A DNA stretch of 64,000 bases from Dryobates pubescens (lineage: Eukaryota > Chordata > Aves > Piciformes > Picidae), in assembly GCF_014839835.1 (NCBI RefSeq), contig NC_071644.1, positions 9,401,266 to 9,465,265 on the forward strand, read 5' to 3'. The position numbers and the translations under genes were made by a program. Each line of letters starts with the position of its first letter. Positions within the stretch are counted from its first letter, which is position 1. The notes beneath the pieces are model-generated. The model saw nothing but the letters and a program-made list of their open reading frames with translations, did no database searches and was not told the origin of the DNA. This document shows, piece after piece, positions 39,000-50,122 of this stretch.

Positions 39000-39425
39000 C
39001 CATGGGGTGCTGCCGTGTCCCCGCACGCCGGGGTGCCTCCCTGCTCATCGGACGGCATGTCCTTGCACCCTGGTACTGCCCTCGGGACCGTCCCCGCACC
39101 CGGGGTGCTCTGCTGCCGCGGGGTGACCCCCGTACCCCATGCTGGCTCTCTTCCCATGCGGTGCCATGTCCCCGCACCTGGGGTGACCCCCGTACCCCAT
39201 GCTGGCTCTCTTCCCGTGCGCTGCCATGTCCCCGCACCTGGGGTGACCCCCGTACCCCATGCTGACTCTCTTCCCGTGCGGTGCCATGTCCCCGCACCTG
39301 GGGTGACCCCCGTACCCCATGCTGGCTCTCTTCCCATGCGGTGCCATGTCCCCGCACCTGGGGTGACCCCCGTACCCCATGCTGACTCTCTTCCCGTGCG
39401 GTGCCATGTCCCCGCACCCGGGGTG
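39000..39425. repeat. 60-bp minisatellite between RPL22 and RNF207
   Basis: Five tandem copies with an exact 60-bp period at 39121-39420, differing at only a few positions (for example CATGCTGGCTCTC versus CATGCTGACTCTC). More degenerate copies extend left to about 39000. The unit contains GTGCCATGTCCCCGCACCTG. With a period divisible by 3, the region is open in several frames on both strands, producing spurious 360-400 aa frames. Confidence 0.97.
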
Positions 39426-39599
39426 CTGTGCTTCCTACTGGAGCACTCCTGGACCCCACTCGCTGCCCGTGGGGTGCACGCTCACCTTCTGGGGACCACC
39501 ACCGGGCCACACAGGTATCCAGCCCCGGGTGCCCCCTGGGTGCCCCTGGTGCCCGCACACAAAAGCCGTCCCTGTCACAGGACGCCGAGGAGCCCAGGG

Positions 39600-39739
39600 C
39601 TATTTTTGGGCCGCGGCGTGGCAGGCGTCCGGTGGTGCCAGGGGCCCCACGTCACGGGACAGCCCGGCCCGGCCGCCGCCGCTCTCACTCCAGCAGCGGC
39701 ACGGCCGGACTCGGCTCGGCCCAGCCCCGGCTGACAGAG
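39600..39739 (+). promoter_or_regulatory. RNF207: Probable RNF207 promoter and 5' noncoding exon
   Basis: A CpG-rich block (CGGCCCGGCCGCCGCCGC near 39665) ends in CTGACAGAG followed by GTAAAG at 39740, a good splice donor. The first coding exon has an acceptor (CCCCATAG) immediately before its ATG, so an upstream noncoding exon is required. A CArG/MEF2-like CTATTTTTGG lies at 39600-39609. The start of the exon is not determined. Confidence 0.5.
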
Positions 39740-40014
39740 GTAAAGCTCTTGCCCGGCACTGCGCAGGGTGGGTGCCCCTCAGCGTGCCCCCAGCGTGTGG
39801 AGCAGCTCCACTGCCGGGATGCCACTTTTAAGGGATGTGCCAGGGCAGGGCATGCTCCCTCCTGGGGGACACCCAGCCCAGGAGGACCCCCTCACCCCTG
39901 TCCTGGGGCACACTTGGCTGCAGGGGATGCTCCTTTGCAGGGGACACCCCAACCCTGGGGGCATGCAGCCTGTGGGGGCAGGGGGCAGGGGCCTCGTGCC
40001 GCGCAGCTCACAAC

Positions 40015-40024
40015 CTAAAAATAG
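40015..40024 (+). promoter_or_regulatory. Consensus MEF2 site
   Basis: CTAAAAATAG matches the MEF2 consensus YTAWWWWTAR exactly. It lies in the putative first intron of RNF207, 134 bp before the start codon. RNF207 is a heart- and muscle-enriched gene, which makes the site plausible. No occupancy data are available. Confidence 0.5.
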
Positions 40025-40157
40025 GCAGCAGCTTGTGGGCCCCAGAGGGGCAGATTTGTCCTTTCCACGGCGGCCACACTGACATGAGGGGGGCTGCACA
40101 GGCCCCCCGGGAACAGGGGGTGCAGTGGGCACAGAGGGGCTGCTTTCTGCCCCATAG

Positions 40158-43100
40158 ATGGCCGGTGGCATCTTCTCCCTGCTGGGGAGCTGCTCGGAGC
40201 TGGAGAAGGCCAACTGCCACCCGCTGGTGTGCCTGCTGTGCCATGAGCCCTACCAGCACCCCTGCCTGCTCGACTGCTACCACAACTTCTGTGCCAGCTG
40301 CCTGCGGGGCCGTGCCAGTGACGGCCGCCTGCACTGCCCACTCTGCGGGTAAGGGACAGGCCCTGCCAGGGGCATGCCGGGACCAGGGCACGCAGCAAGT
40401 GTCCCCAGTCTGCCCCTGCCTGCCCGGGGGGGTGTCCCCATCCTTGCCTTCATCCCCACATCATCCTCATCCCCACCCTCCTCTCCATTTCATCCTCTTC
40501 CCGTTCCTTTCTCCGCACCGTTTCTGCCCTCATCCCCTCCTTGTCTCCTTCCCCTCCTGTTCCCATCCCGTACCCACAGGCACCCCTCGGTGGTGAGGGG
40601 GGGCACAGGGCTGCCCCCTGTGGACCGGCTGCTGCAGTTCCTGGTGGACAGCTCAGCCGACAGCGAGGAGGAGGTGCAGTGCGCCAACTGCGACCGGCGC
40701 TGCGCCAAGGCGGTGAGTGAGGAGAGCAGGGCGGGTTGGGCACCCCGCCTCCCAGGGCCGTGCCCACCAGCAGCTGCCCCCTCCCCTGGCAGGAGATGGA
40801 CACTATGTACTTCTGCAACACCTGCGGGCAGCCGCTCTGCGCCCCGTGCCGGGAGGACACTCACCGTGCCAGGATGTTCGCCCGCCACGAGATCGTCTCC
40901 CTCTCCAAGCGCACCAAAGACATCCACAAGAAGTGCCGTGAGTGCCGGGCCCCGCTGCGCCGCCCCGCGCTGTGCCAGGCTGCCCCGCGCTGTGCCAGGC
41001 TGCCTGACAGCGCTGCCCCTTGCAGCGCTGCATGAGGAGCCCTACATCATGTTCTCCACCGAGAAGAAGTCCATGCTCTGCATCAACTGCTTCAGGGACA
41101 TGCAGGGGTGAGCAGCCCTGGCCCCACGCCCGCCCCCTGCCCTGACACCCGTGTCCTGACACCCCGTGCCTGCAGGGAGAGCCGGGCACACTGCATCGAC
41201 ATCGAGACTGCCTACATGCAAGGCTGCCAGCGGCTGGACCAGGCGGTGATGGTGGGCAGGGATGGCCAATCTCTGGGGGAGGGGCAGAGGTGTGGTGCTG
41301 CCTGCGGTGCCCACAGCCCTCTGCCCCTGGCAGGCGGTGAAGGAGCTGCAGACCTCCACCCGCGAGGCCATCGTGCTGCTGAAGGCCATGATCGAGGAGG
41401 TGCACAACAGCGCCAGCGAGGAGGAGGCAGCCATCAACTCCCTCTTCGGCCGCATGCAGGTGCGGGGCCCCGTGCCCAGGAGTGCCCAGTGCTGGGCACG
41501 GCAGAGCTGGGGCAGCAGGAGGAGAGAGGGTGGCGACAGGACAGGGCAGCTGTGCTGTTTGCAGGAGCAGCTCTCCGAGAGGAGGAAGACTCTGCTGAAA
41601 GCTGTGCAGAGGTGAGGGGCCAGGGGCTAAGCACCCTCCCAGGGCATTGAAGGGCACCCTGGGGCTGGATGGCTCCCCAGTGCCCAACCCCGGCTGTGCC
41701 ATGCCACACCACACTCTGCTGCAGTCAGCACGAGGAGAAGGAGAAGGCTTTCAAGGAGCAGCTTGCCCACCTCGCCTCCCTGCTGCCCACCCTGCAGGTA
41801 GGGCTCCAGCCTGGGCAGGGGTGCCAGGGCCCTGTGAGGGGTGCTAGCAGTGATACTGCCCTCCCACAGGTCCACCTGGTGACCTGCTCAGCATTCCTGA
41901 GCTCTGCCAACAAAGCTGAGTTCCTGGACCTGGGCTACGTGAGTGGTGCCAGCACCATGGCAGGGGCTGGAGCGTGCTCTGTGGTGCTATGGGGTGCAAG
42001 TGTGCCCTGGGGGGTGCCAGGCTCCCCTCACCTTGCCCCTGCCTTTCAGCAACTGATGGAGAGGCTGCAGAGGATTGTGAAGCTGCCACACCGCCTGCGG
42101 CCAGCGCAGACCAGCAAGGTAGAGCCTGCAGTGCCCGCGGTGCCCACGGGCAGCACCAGCTGCTGGCTCACCTCCCTCTCACCCCCAGATCAACAGCGAG
42201 TACCGGGCAGAGTTTGCCCGCTGCCTGGAGCCCCTGCTGATGCTCAGCCCCCGCCGGTCCCTGGTTGGCAGTGCTGGTGGCATCGGTCCTGGCATCACTG
42301 GCACAAGCATGTGAGACACGAGGATGGCACCTGGGCTACATATCCCCCCCATTGGCATCCCACCATGCCAAGCTTGCCCCCCACGCTGCCCCTGAGCCTG
42401 CCAGCAGCACCAGCTGGGGAACAGCTCCGAGTGCAGCCGTGCTGAGCAGCAACAGGCACCAGGGCTTCGAGGCACGCTTCTGGGAAAGGGGCAGCAGGGC
42501 TGGCAGTGGGGTGCTGGGTGAGGCTGCACCCTGCTCCCCAGCCTGGGCCCCGCTGTCCTCTCTGGAGGGCTCTGCCCCTCGCTGCCAGGGCCAGCTCCTG
42601 CTTGCCCGTGGCGCCGCAGCCTCTTTGCCCACCACTATTTTTATCAGAATTCCAGGGAAGTGCCCTGCAGTTCCTCGCCCTGGATATATTTAGGGGCCTG
42701 GATGTCACAGCAGCACTGCCCTGCCAGGCACTCCCAGCCTGAGAGGACAAACAGGCACTGCCACCCCGTGGGTGCCACTGCTTGCCCCGGGCTGGACTCG
42801 GTGCCGTGGGGCAGTGAGCTCCGGGGGCTCCTGGCCCTGGGCACGGCACGGTAGGACCGATGGCGGTGGGACAGCGGCACTGGGAGGCTGTGGGCTTGGG
42901 CGGGGGGGGAACGCCGCAGGGGAAGAGGTGCCCACCAGGAGAGACCGGTGGTGAGGGGGCAAGCCCTGGCATTCCCTTTGCCCAGCTCAGCTCCTGCCTC
43001 TTCCCAAAGCTGTGGGTAACAGGAACGGCCCCTGGGAGTCTGAGCTTTGGGGTGGCGTAAGGCTCAGTCCAGAGATCTGTGTGCCGGGGCGAGGGAAGGG

Positions 43101-44431
43101 ACCTGGGACTGGCACCCAGGGCACAGCACAGGGGCGAGAGGGCTGAGCCAGCAGCGCGGTTCTGGCCCCACCACCTCTGCCCTGCTGCCGCTGCTCCGCA
43201 GCACGCTGCTGCCACCTCTGCACGCAGGCTCCCTGGCAGCCAATGCTCCAAGACCCTGATGGTGCCTAGCTCTGCCCCCAGCAGCGAGAGGATGTCCAGC
43301 GTGCCCATGGTGCGGAAGCCGACGCTGCACCGATACATCAGCACCAAGGTGCTGCTGGCAGAGGGGCAAGAGACGCCCTTCGCCCAGCACTGCCGCAGCT
43401 ACGAGAGCACCTACCGGGTAGGAGGGCGCCGGGGGCGGGCAGGGAGCGGGCAGGGAGCGCGCCGGGAGGGCGCCCCACACACCGTGGTGCCCCCTTGTGG
43501 TGTCCCCTGGTGCTACAGGCGCTTCAGACGGAGATCCAGGCCCTGAAGGACCAGGTGCAGGAGCTGCACCGCGACCTCACCAAGCATCACTCGCTGGTCA
43601 GGACGGAGGCCATGGGCGAGATCCTGCAGAGGTCGCTGCAGGTGGACGTGCAGATCGCTGCGCACTACTCGGCCGTGGAAATGATGCGCAGTGTCTTCGA
43701 GGAGGTACGGCCGAGCTGGCAGCCCCTGGCACTGCCAGGCCCCTGCCTGCTGCAGCACCGCACGCTGCCCGGCTCCCTCTGCCCCTCCCAGGTCTGGGAG
43801 GAGACGTACCAGCGGGTGGCAAATGAGCAGGAGATCTACGAAGGTACCAGTGACCCCTGCTGCCCTGTCTGAAACCCCTCGTGCCCAGTCGGGCAGGGGG
43901 CAGCAGAGCCCACAGCCTGCTCCCCTCCTGGCCCAGCCCAGCTCCACGACCTGCTGCAGCTGCGGCAGGAGAACAGCTGCCTGAGCACAATCACCAGGCA
44001 GATCGTGCCCTACGTCCGCTCCATCGCCAGGGTCAAGGAGCGCCTGGAGCCCAGGTGAGGGATGCGAGGTCACTCTGGGGCTGGGGGGGGAACGTGGCTG
44101 TGCCTCACTTCCCTCCCCCCACAGGCTGCAGGAGCCCAAGGAGGAGCAGGCACCGATGCTGCTCAGGACCTGTGACAGCAGCGAGGCAGTGCCAAGGTAG
44201 GTGATGGCAAAGGCCAGGTGCTAAATCGCCCTCAGCCCCTGACCCTGCCAGTGCCTTCCTTTCAGCAGGGCCAAGTCACCCAGCAGCAAGGAAGGGGCTG
44301 CAGCCAGCCCTGGGGATGGCTGCATGCCTGACAGCACCCCTGGAGACCCCTCCCCAAAGAGCAAAGACTGCTGCAGGGGCCAGCAGGAACATGGAGCTGA
44401 GGACACTGCCCAGCAAGAGTCAGCACCATAG
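40158..44431 (+). CDS. RNF207: RING finger protein 207 (cardiac hERG regulator)
   Basis: RING/B-box protein that in mammals promotes surface expression of hERG (KCNH2) with HSP70 and is linked to QT interval. Exons: 40158-40348, 40580-40712, 40793-40937, 41026-41107, 41176-41251, 41334-41459, 41565-41611, 41725-41797, 41870-41938, 42050-42118, 42189-42310, 43228-43417, 43519-43704, 43792-43843, 43937-44054, 44125-44196, 44266-44431. The frame closes at 638 aa (human 634). The C3HC4 RING has ligands C25, C28, C40, H42, C45, C48, C60 and C63. The B-box covers about 98-140 (CANC, FCNTC, PLCAPC, DTHRARMFARH). Coiled-coil segments follow (VKELQTSTREAIVLLKAM and DQVQELHRDLTKHHSL), then a conserved VRSIARVKERLEPR. 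The last two exons, low-complexity and Ser/Glu-rich, diverge from human. The start is set by the ATG right after the acceptor. Confidence 0.95.
42311..43227 (+). other. Long RNF207 intron with AT-rich muscle-type motifs
   Basis: At 917 bp this is by far the longest coding-region intron of RNF207. It contains CTATTTTTAT (42635-42644), overlapping a TTATCA (GATA) core, and GGATATATTTAGGGG near 42682-42696, set in GC-rich DNA. No exon is recognised within it. The enhancer role is speculative. Confidence 0.4.
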
Positions 44432-44621
44432 AGGCCAGCACCCAGCCAGGGCACAGCGCTGCGTGGTGCTCACTGTGGAAAAGCAGTGCCCTGCTTGGTA
44501 CCTGGCTGCTCCTACCTTGTGCCAGAGGTGAAGGCTGGCAGCCCAGGCCAGGCACCTCGGGGTGACTTGGCTTGAAGTCACTGTCTTGATGTCTGCTGTG
44601 CACTCCTGTGGCAGAGGGGGA

Positions 44622-44627
44622 AATAAA
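44622..44627 (+). terminator. RNF207: RNF207 poly(A) signal (AATAAA)
   Basis: AATAAA lies 190 bp after the stop codon. A second AATAAA is at 44710-44715 and may serve as an alternative end. Confidence 0.75.
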
Positions 44628-44719
44628 GGGCACAAGCAAAGCGACTGCTGGGGTCTGTGGCTCAGGGCATCCAGCTGCTCCAAACCCCACAGCTCCCAAA
44701 GGAGAGGGAAATAAACCCA

Positions 44720-46447
44720 ACCCCCCTGGCACAGGGCAGAACCAGCAGCTCACCACAGGCTCTGAGCAGAGCCAAGGGGCAGGCAGGGCTCTGCTCCTGG
44801 TTAAACACTCACCAAGTGCAGCAGGCTGGGATGGCTTCCTCCAGCTTCTCACACGCCCAGGGGGCTTCCCCACGCCCAGGGGGCTCCCATCACCTCCCTG
44901 AGCTTCCAGCCCCAGGATTTGGGGAAGACAAGAGGCTGCTGGCCTCGGACACAAGAAGGCTCTGCAGACCTCGGAGCAGCTGTCCCTTTATCCCCCTTCA
45001 TCCTGCCTGGGCAGAGCCTGCCCACATCAAACCCAGGCACAAAGTGCTGTGCTTGGCTGTTCGGGAGTCGGGGCGGGGGAGCAAGTTCACAGCAGGAAGG
45101 TTAACCCCTCCAGGCAAACCACTTACAAACTACCTGGTAGGCAGGCAGCAGGAGCAGGGTGTGCTGCACTGCAACCCCACCAGCAGCTGCCAGCGGAAGG
45201 ATGCCCTCAGTGGTGCCACCAGCCCCTCCAGCCCTCTCCCAGTGACCACCAGGCAGAAGTTGGTCATCTTTTTTTCTTTTTCTTTTTTTTTTTTCTCCTC
45301 CTAATGTAAGAAAACCAACCCCAGAGCAACTCCCACCAGTGCCCCTGTGCTGAGCTGCACCCAGCACCTTCACCAAGGACCACCCCAAGCCCAGAGTGTG
45401 GCCTGACAAGCACCTTGCCTCCCTCCCAGCCAGGAAGAAGAACATAAAACTCCACAGAACAGTGAACCTCTTTGGTATAGAACGACAGAGTAAGTTATAC
45501 CACACAGCCTGGGCAGGAACCATTTCCAAAGTAGTAAGGTTTAAAACAGCATCAGCCAGACCTGTCCCCTGCTGGGGAGGGTTTCCCTGGGGGCATCTCC
45601 TGGCCACGCTGACATCCCCACGCTTGCCTCTAGGAGCAGGCAGGGATCTTGAGCGCTAAGGGCCTTGGCAAGCCCAGTTCTTCCCCAACCCAAAATCCTG
45701 GGATCCTCAGGATGGAGGCAGCCTGGCAGGGTAGGAAGCAGCGAGATTTGGAAGCAGGAAGAAGGAAGAGCAGTGGCAGAGGGGAGGCTTGGGAAGGCAG
45801 CAGCTGAAACAGCAACTCCTTAGCAGCAGCTGCAGGAGGGAGCAGGGCTCAGCTCTCCTGCTGCTCTTCACAGCAGTGCTGGAGGCAAGTAGGGAGCCCT
45901 CCTGTCCTGGGGCACAACTGATCCATGCCACAGTGCTGGCACTCCAGCACACCAAAGGCTGGCGGCCCCTGCCCCCGAGGCCTGCTCCTGTGAGCTGCCC
46001 GAGTGCCAGCATGCAGGACTGGGCCTAAGGAGGTGGAAGCTGCAATGCCCAGCTTGAGGGCACAGAGCTTTAAAGTCAAGTGATGTCATCAGAGCAGCGC
46101 CCTGCCCAGCACTCTCCCTGTGTGGGCACAGGGGCAGAGCAGCTCTCCAGGAGAATGGGCCCAGAGGCATCCAGTCCACATCTGCTGCTGCAGGCAGGAG
46201 GCTTCGTTTCTCTTTAGGGTGGCTACAGGCTAAGTTATCTGGAAGATCCCTGAATGTGCAATGAAGGACTTGTCTCGAGCAGGACACGCAAGCTTCTGCT
46301 CTGCCAGCGCCCCAGCAGGCCACCCAGCCCTGTGCCAGCTCCTGCTGGGCAGCCAGGGAGCACCAAGAGGCTGATCCTGGTGCAGCATCCCTGTGCTGCA
46401 GCGCCTGGAGCCAGGCGTTCGCTCAGCCAGTCCGGGGCTCGCCTGGG
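44720..46447 (-). other. ICMT 3' UTR / convergent spacer
   Basis: No coding exon is recognised. An A-rich tract on the ICMT strand (T-rich on plus, about 45268-45300) is the main low-complexity feature. I found no canonical AATAAA for ICMT in this stretch, so its 3' end is not placed. It may use a variant signal or the A-rich tract region. Confidence 0.4.
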
Positions 46448-49058
46448 CTACAGTTCCACTTTGACTCCTCTAATGAAAGGGAGGCCGGAGGGCACCTTCC
46501 TTTTGTACTCCAGGTACTCCTCTCCAAAGAAGTGGATGAGGGTGATCTCCTCCTCCTCGATCCGTTCCCTGAAGAAGCGCCAGGAGGCCAGCGCGTAGCC
46601 CACCACGCAGATGGGGTTGCAGAGCAGCACCTGCGGACAGCCACCAGCAGTTGGTGTACCCAGGCCCTCAGAGAGACCCAGGCTGCCCCCTCCCCAGGCT
46701 CACCACCCTTCACCCAAGGGCTAAATGCTCCCTGTGCAGCCCTTCAGGGTCTGTCTCCAGAGAAACAAAGCCAGACACCAACCACAGGAAGAGTGCAGCT
46801 AAGGCAGTGCTGAGTTACTGCTCAACCACAGCTGACTCCCAGTTTACTCTGGCCAGGGCTCTGGGCACTTCGAGAGAGTTTGCTTTGCCACCTGGCACAG
46901 GATGAGTATTTAGCACAGCACAGCTGAGTCCAGCTGCTGACAGGAGGGGTTTTGGCCATGGGATGCAAGGGCACTCTGCACACCAGCTTCAGGCTGGCAG
47001 GAGATCAACTGCAGGCTTCCCAGGGTGCTCTGGCTCGAAGCCTGCCCCCTCCACTCACACTCCTTCCTCACAGGCAGCCGAGGTGCTGGGGCTGCTGTGG
47101 TCTTCCCAGAGGTTGTGTGAGGTTTCCTGACACCTCACGTGCCAGTGGGAGGCCAGAGGGGTCACATCCACACCTGGGTGAGCCCTGCTGCCGACAGCTG
47201 GTGGCCGGCACCCTGGTGTGGGTGCGAGGCAGCACTGAGAGCTGGGCTGTAAGCTAAGAGCAGCTGAGCAGGTTGGGCACCATACCTGTGTGCCAATGCT
47301 CCAGTAGAACCAGCCCACGTAGGAGGGGTGCCGGAACCACCCATAGACGCCAGTGGTCACCAGCGTGTGAGTGTCTGACTTCTCGTTCTGCACGATGTGG
47401 TTGAAGTTGGAGCCAGCAGTCAGCATGGCTGCCTTCCTCAGGCAGTCCCCAAAGATCACCATCAGCAGCCCCACCGTGCTCAGCCAGGTGATCTGCTTCA
47501 GCTCTGCAAGAGAGGTCACAGCAGGCTCACAAAAGCAGGGGATTAGGGGGGGCTTCTCCCCCCCACGATACAGCCAGCACTCCATGTGCCACCGGGCAGG
47601 CAGAGTGTCCCCTTGCCGCCGAGTCCACCCCCCCAGCGCCTGGCTGTCCTCGTGAGGGATTGCCTCACAGGAACCCAGCTTTGTGGCTTAGGGCAAAGCT
47701 GGCAGAGCACAGCCAGGGCGGCACAGAGACCGGCACGGGGACCAGCACAGGGAGCCCCACAGCCCAGCCTGCCCTTGCAGAGCCAGGAAGGAGGAAACCT
47801 TCCTTCTGCCACCAATCCAGAAGCACCTCAGGTCTGCAAACAGCTCTTGCTGATCTGACTTTATTCTGGGTGAAAACACCCAGATGTAACCAAAGCATCG
47901 GCCTGGGTACCACCAGAACTGCACAAAAGGAGCAGGGAGAGAAGGGCTGAGGAGCTGGCATGAGGCAGAGAAGTTCAGCGTGTCCGGGAGGTGCTGCCCC
48001 ACCTCTCCAGGCCAGAGCTGAGCAGCTTTGCTTGCAGGGGGATTAAGGCCACGTCAAAGCCTCCTCTGCTGCTGCTGGGGCGGCTCAGCCAGGGTGGCTC
48101 AGCCAGGGTTACCAAGGCTCTGCTGCCAGGCAGGTGGGCCTGGGGCAAGCCACGTGCAGCTAGGCAGAGCCAGGGGACAGCAGGTGGGAAGGGGCACAGC
48201 AAGGGGGGACAACGGGGCCCACCTGGGAAGAGCAGCTTCTCCAGCGTGAACTCCACCCAGGAAGAGAGGGCAGCCAGGTTGTACTCGAAGCTGTGGTTGA
48301 GCAGGAAGGAGTCCAGCGAGAGGCTGCGCGGGTTGTTGATGGCTGTCACCAGATACTCCGAGTAGTGGAAGAGGGAGAGGGAGCACATGTACCTGCGGCG
48401 GGGGGGGCAGCAGGGCGGGTTGGCAGGGCCAGGGGGCCCCGCAGCCACCCGCTCCCGGCCCTGCCCTTACCAGCCGAAGTGTCGCCAGGCGGAGCGGCCG
48501 GCGCTGAGCAGCAGCCCGCAGCCGAAGGCGAAGCCCAGGAAGCAGGCCCGGACGGCGATCTGCAAGCAGAGGGACGGGAGAGAAGGCTGCGGCTGCCCCG
48601 GGCGCTCTCCCAAACCGAACCGAGCGCCGCTCCCGGAGCCCTCTCACAGTCCCAGGGACCACGCCCGGCACTCCCCCGGCCCGGGCCCCGCCGGATCTTG
48701 CCCCGGGACAGGCGTTCCTCCACTGCCGCGCTCACCGCCTTCCCCCGGGCCCGGTGTCCCCCGACCGCCGCCCCCCCGCGGGCTGCCCCCGCCCCCCCGA
48801 GCCCCGGGCGCGCTGCCCCGGGGCCTCCCCCCGTACCTTGTAGAGCGGCCGCGGGTAGAGCAGCAGCAGCGCCGCGTTCACGGCCGCCACGTGCACGGCG
48901 AGCGCCAGGCGGCCGCGCAGCCCCGGGGCGGCCAGCAGCGCGGCCGGGGAGCCCAGCGCCAGCGGCAGCGCCGCCACCGAGGCGCCCAGCAGGAAGGCGG
49001 CCAGGCTGGCGCGCGCCTCCCGGCCCAGCCGCCGCGGACCCGCCGCCGCCGCCGCCAT
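46448..49058 (-). CDS. ICMT: Protein-S-isoprenylcysteine O-methyltransferase
   Basis: ER-membrane enzyme that methylates the C-terminal prenylcysteine of CaaX proteins (Ras, Rho, lamins) using S-adenosylmethionine, after RCE1 cleavage. Exons in transcription order: 48837-49058, 48471-48559, 48223-48392, 47286-47503, 46448-46630. All are GT-AG and give 293 aa (human 284). Exon 1 encodes a GC-rich, Ala/Leu-rich pair of membrane segments and is the least conserved. Exons 3-5 carry the family core: MCSLSLFHYSEYLVTA, AGSNFNHIVQNEKSDTHTLV, the methyltransferase motif GWFRHPSYVGWFYWSIGTQ, and HFFGEEYLEYKRKVPSGLPF near the end. The start is the ATG at 49058 within a CpG island, in the context GCCATAATGGCGGC. 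Its convergent neighbour is RNF207. Confidence 0.97.
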
Positions 49059-49312
49059 TATGGCGGCACCGCCCCGCCCACGTCGCCCGGGAAACGGCGG
49101 CGAGAGCCCCGCCCCGCGCAGGTGCGCAGCGCGGGCCGCGGGTCTCGCGAGGGTCGAGCTCCCGGTGTCCCCGGCACCGGTTCCGGTTCGTGCGTTTGAC
49201 GCTGCAAACCGGAACGGCCGGGCAGGCTCTCCGGGATGCCGATCCGGGCCCGGCTGTAACCACGGGGTCGCCGCCCCCTCCCCGGTTGCCGCCGGCTCCG
49301 TGGTGCAATAAA
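49059..49312. promoter_or_regulatory. ICMT: ICMT CpG-island promoter, possibly bidirectional
   Basis: CpG-rich, TATA-less DNA. It contains TCTCGCGAGG (49143-49152), a one-mismatch copy of the palindromic TCTCGCGAGA promoter element. An inverted pair of ETS-type cores, GTTCCGGTT (49180-49188) and AACCGGAAC (49207-49215), follows. A plus-strand AATAAA sits at 49307-49312, which would cap a short divergent upstream transcript. Confidence 0.55.
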
Positions 49313-49644
49313 GCCATGCAAAAGTGCCGGGGTTTCCTTCCTTTCCTTCCCTCCGGGGGTACGGTTGGTTTGTGTGCCTCGCTGGGCACGGAGGGAACGG
49401 GGAACCCGGCCGGCGGTGCTGCTCCGTCTGCCCCCAGCCCCGGAGCCGCTCGGGGATTCCCCTTGAAAGAGGCAGAGCTGCTCAAAACCAAGGCCAGGAG
49501 CCCCCTGTGCCGCCCCGGGAGGACGCAGGGCAGAGGCAGGAGCGGGGAAGCAGGATGCGTTGTAAGCAAGCTCCTGAGCTGCTGTCACTCGAGATGGTAA
49601 ACCAAAAAGCAGCACCCCTCTTGTTCCAGGAACAACAAACAGAC

Positions 49645-49650
49645 TTTATT
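49645..49650 (-). terminator. ACOT7: ACOT7 poly(A) signal (AATAAA)
   Basis: TTTATT on plus (in ACTTTATTTATGCC). It gives ACOT7 a 3' UTR of about 520 bp and leaves about 590 bp between the ACOT7 signal and the ICMT start codon. Confidence 0.75.
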
Positions 49651-50122
49651 TATGCCACGGAAATCTTTAAGTAACTTAGATGTGCACAGAGAAACTACCT
49701 AGAGGTCAACGAAACGGTTGGAGACATTCGGTACGGTCCCGGGCGCGGCTCTGGCCACGGGCACCGTCGGTAAGCTTTGGTGTGCAGTTTCAGGACAGAC
49801 TGGCAAGTTGAACACAGCATCACAACAACTCCTGGCCTGGCATGGCCCTTGTGCCATCAGGCGCCTCTGCCCTGCTCCAGCAAGGGCAGGAGCTTCGCTC
49901 AGGGGACCAGACGGTGACAGCGGGGGGGGCTCCGGAGGCCAACGGCGAGCGACCAGGCAGGCTGCCGGGGGGTTCAGGGCGCTCAAGCCACCTAAAGCAC
50001 AAGGTCTGGGGCACTAAACCGGTGAGCAGCGAAGCAACCGCAGCAGCTCCGGCAGCAGGCTGGGGCGGGCAAAGGCGCAAGGCCTGGCACGGGCCGGACA
50101 CGACACTAACGGCAACCTGGAC

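Noticed and set aside
39000-39425. CRISPR-like direct repeats
   Set aside because: The units are contiguous without unique spacers and the DNA is a vertebrate chromosome. This is a minisatellite.
45268-45300. A-rich tract on the ICMT strand as a possible processed-pseudogene tail
   Set aside because: No retrocopied coding sequence or target-site duplication is visible beside it, so it is only a low-complexity tract.
48293-49600. 435-codon plus and 407-codon minus frames over the ICMT promoter
   Set aside because: CpG-island composition without stops. They conflict with the supported ICMT exons.
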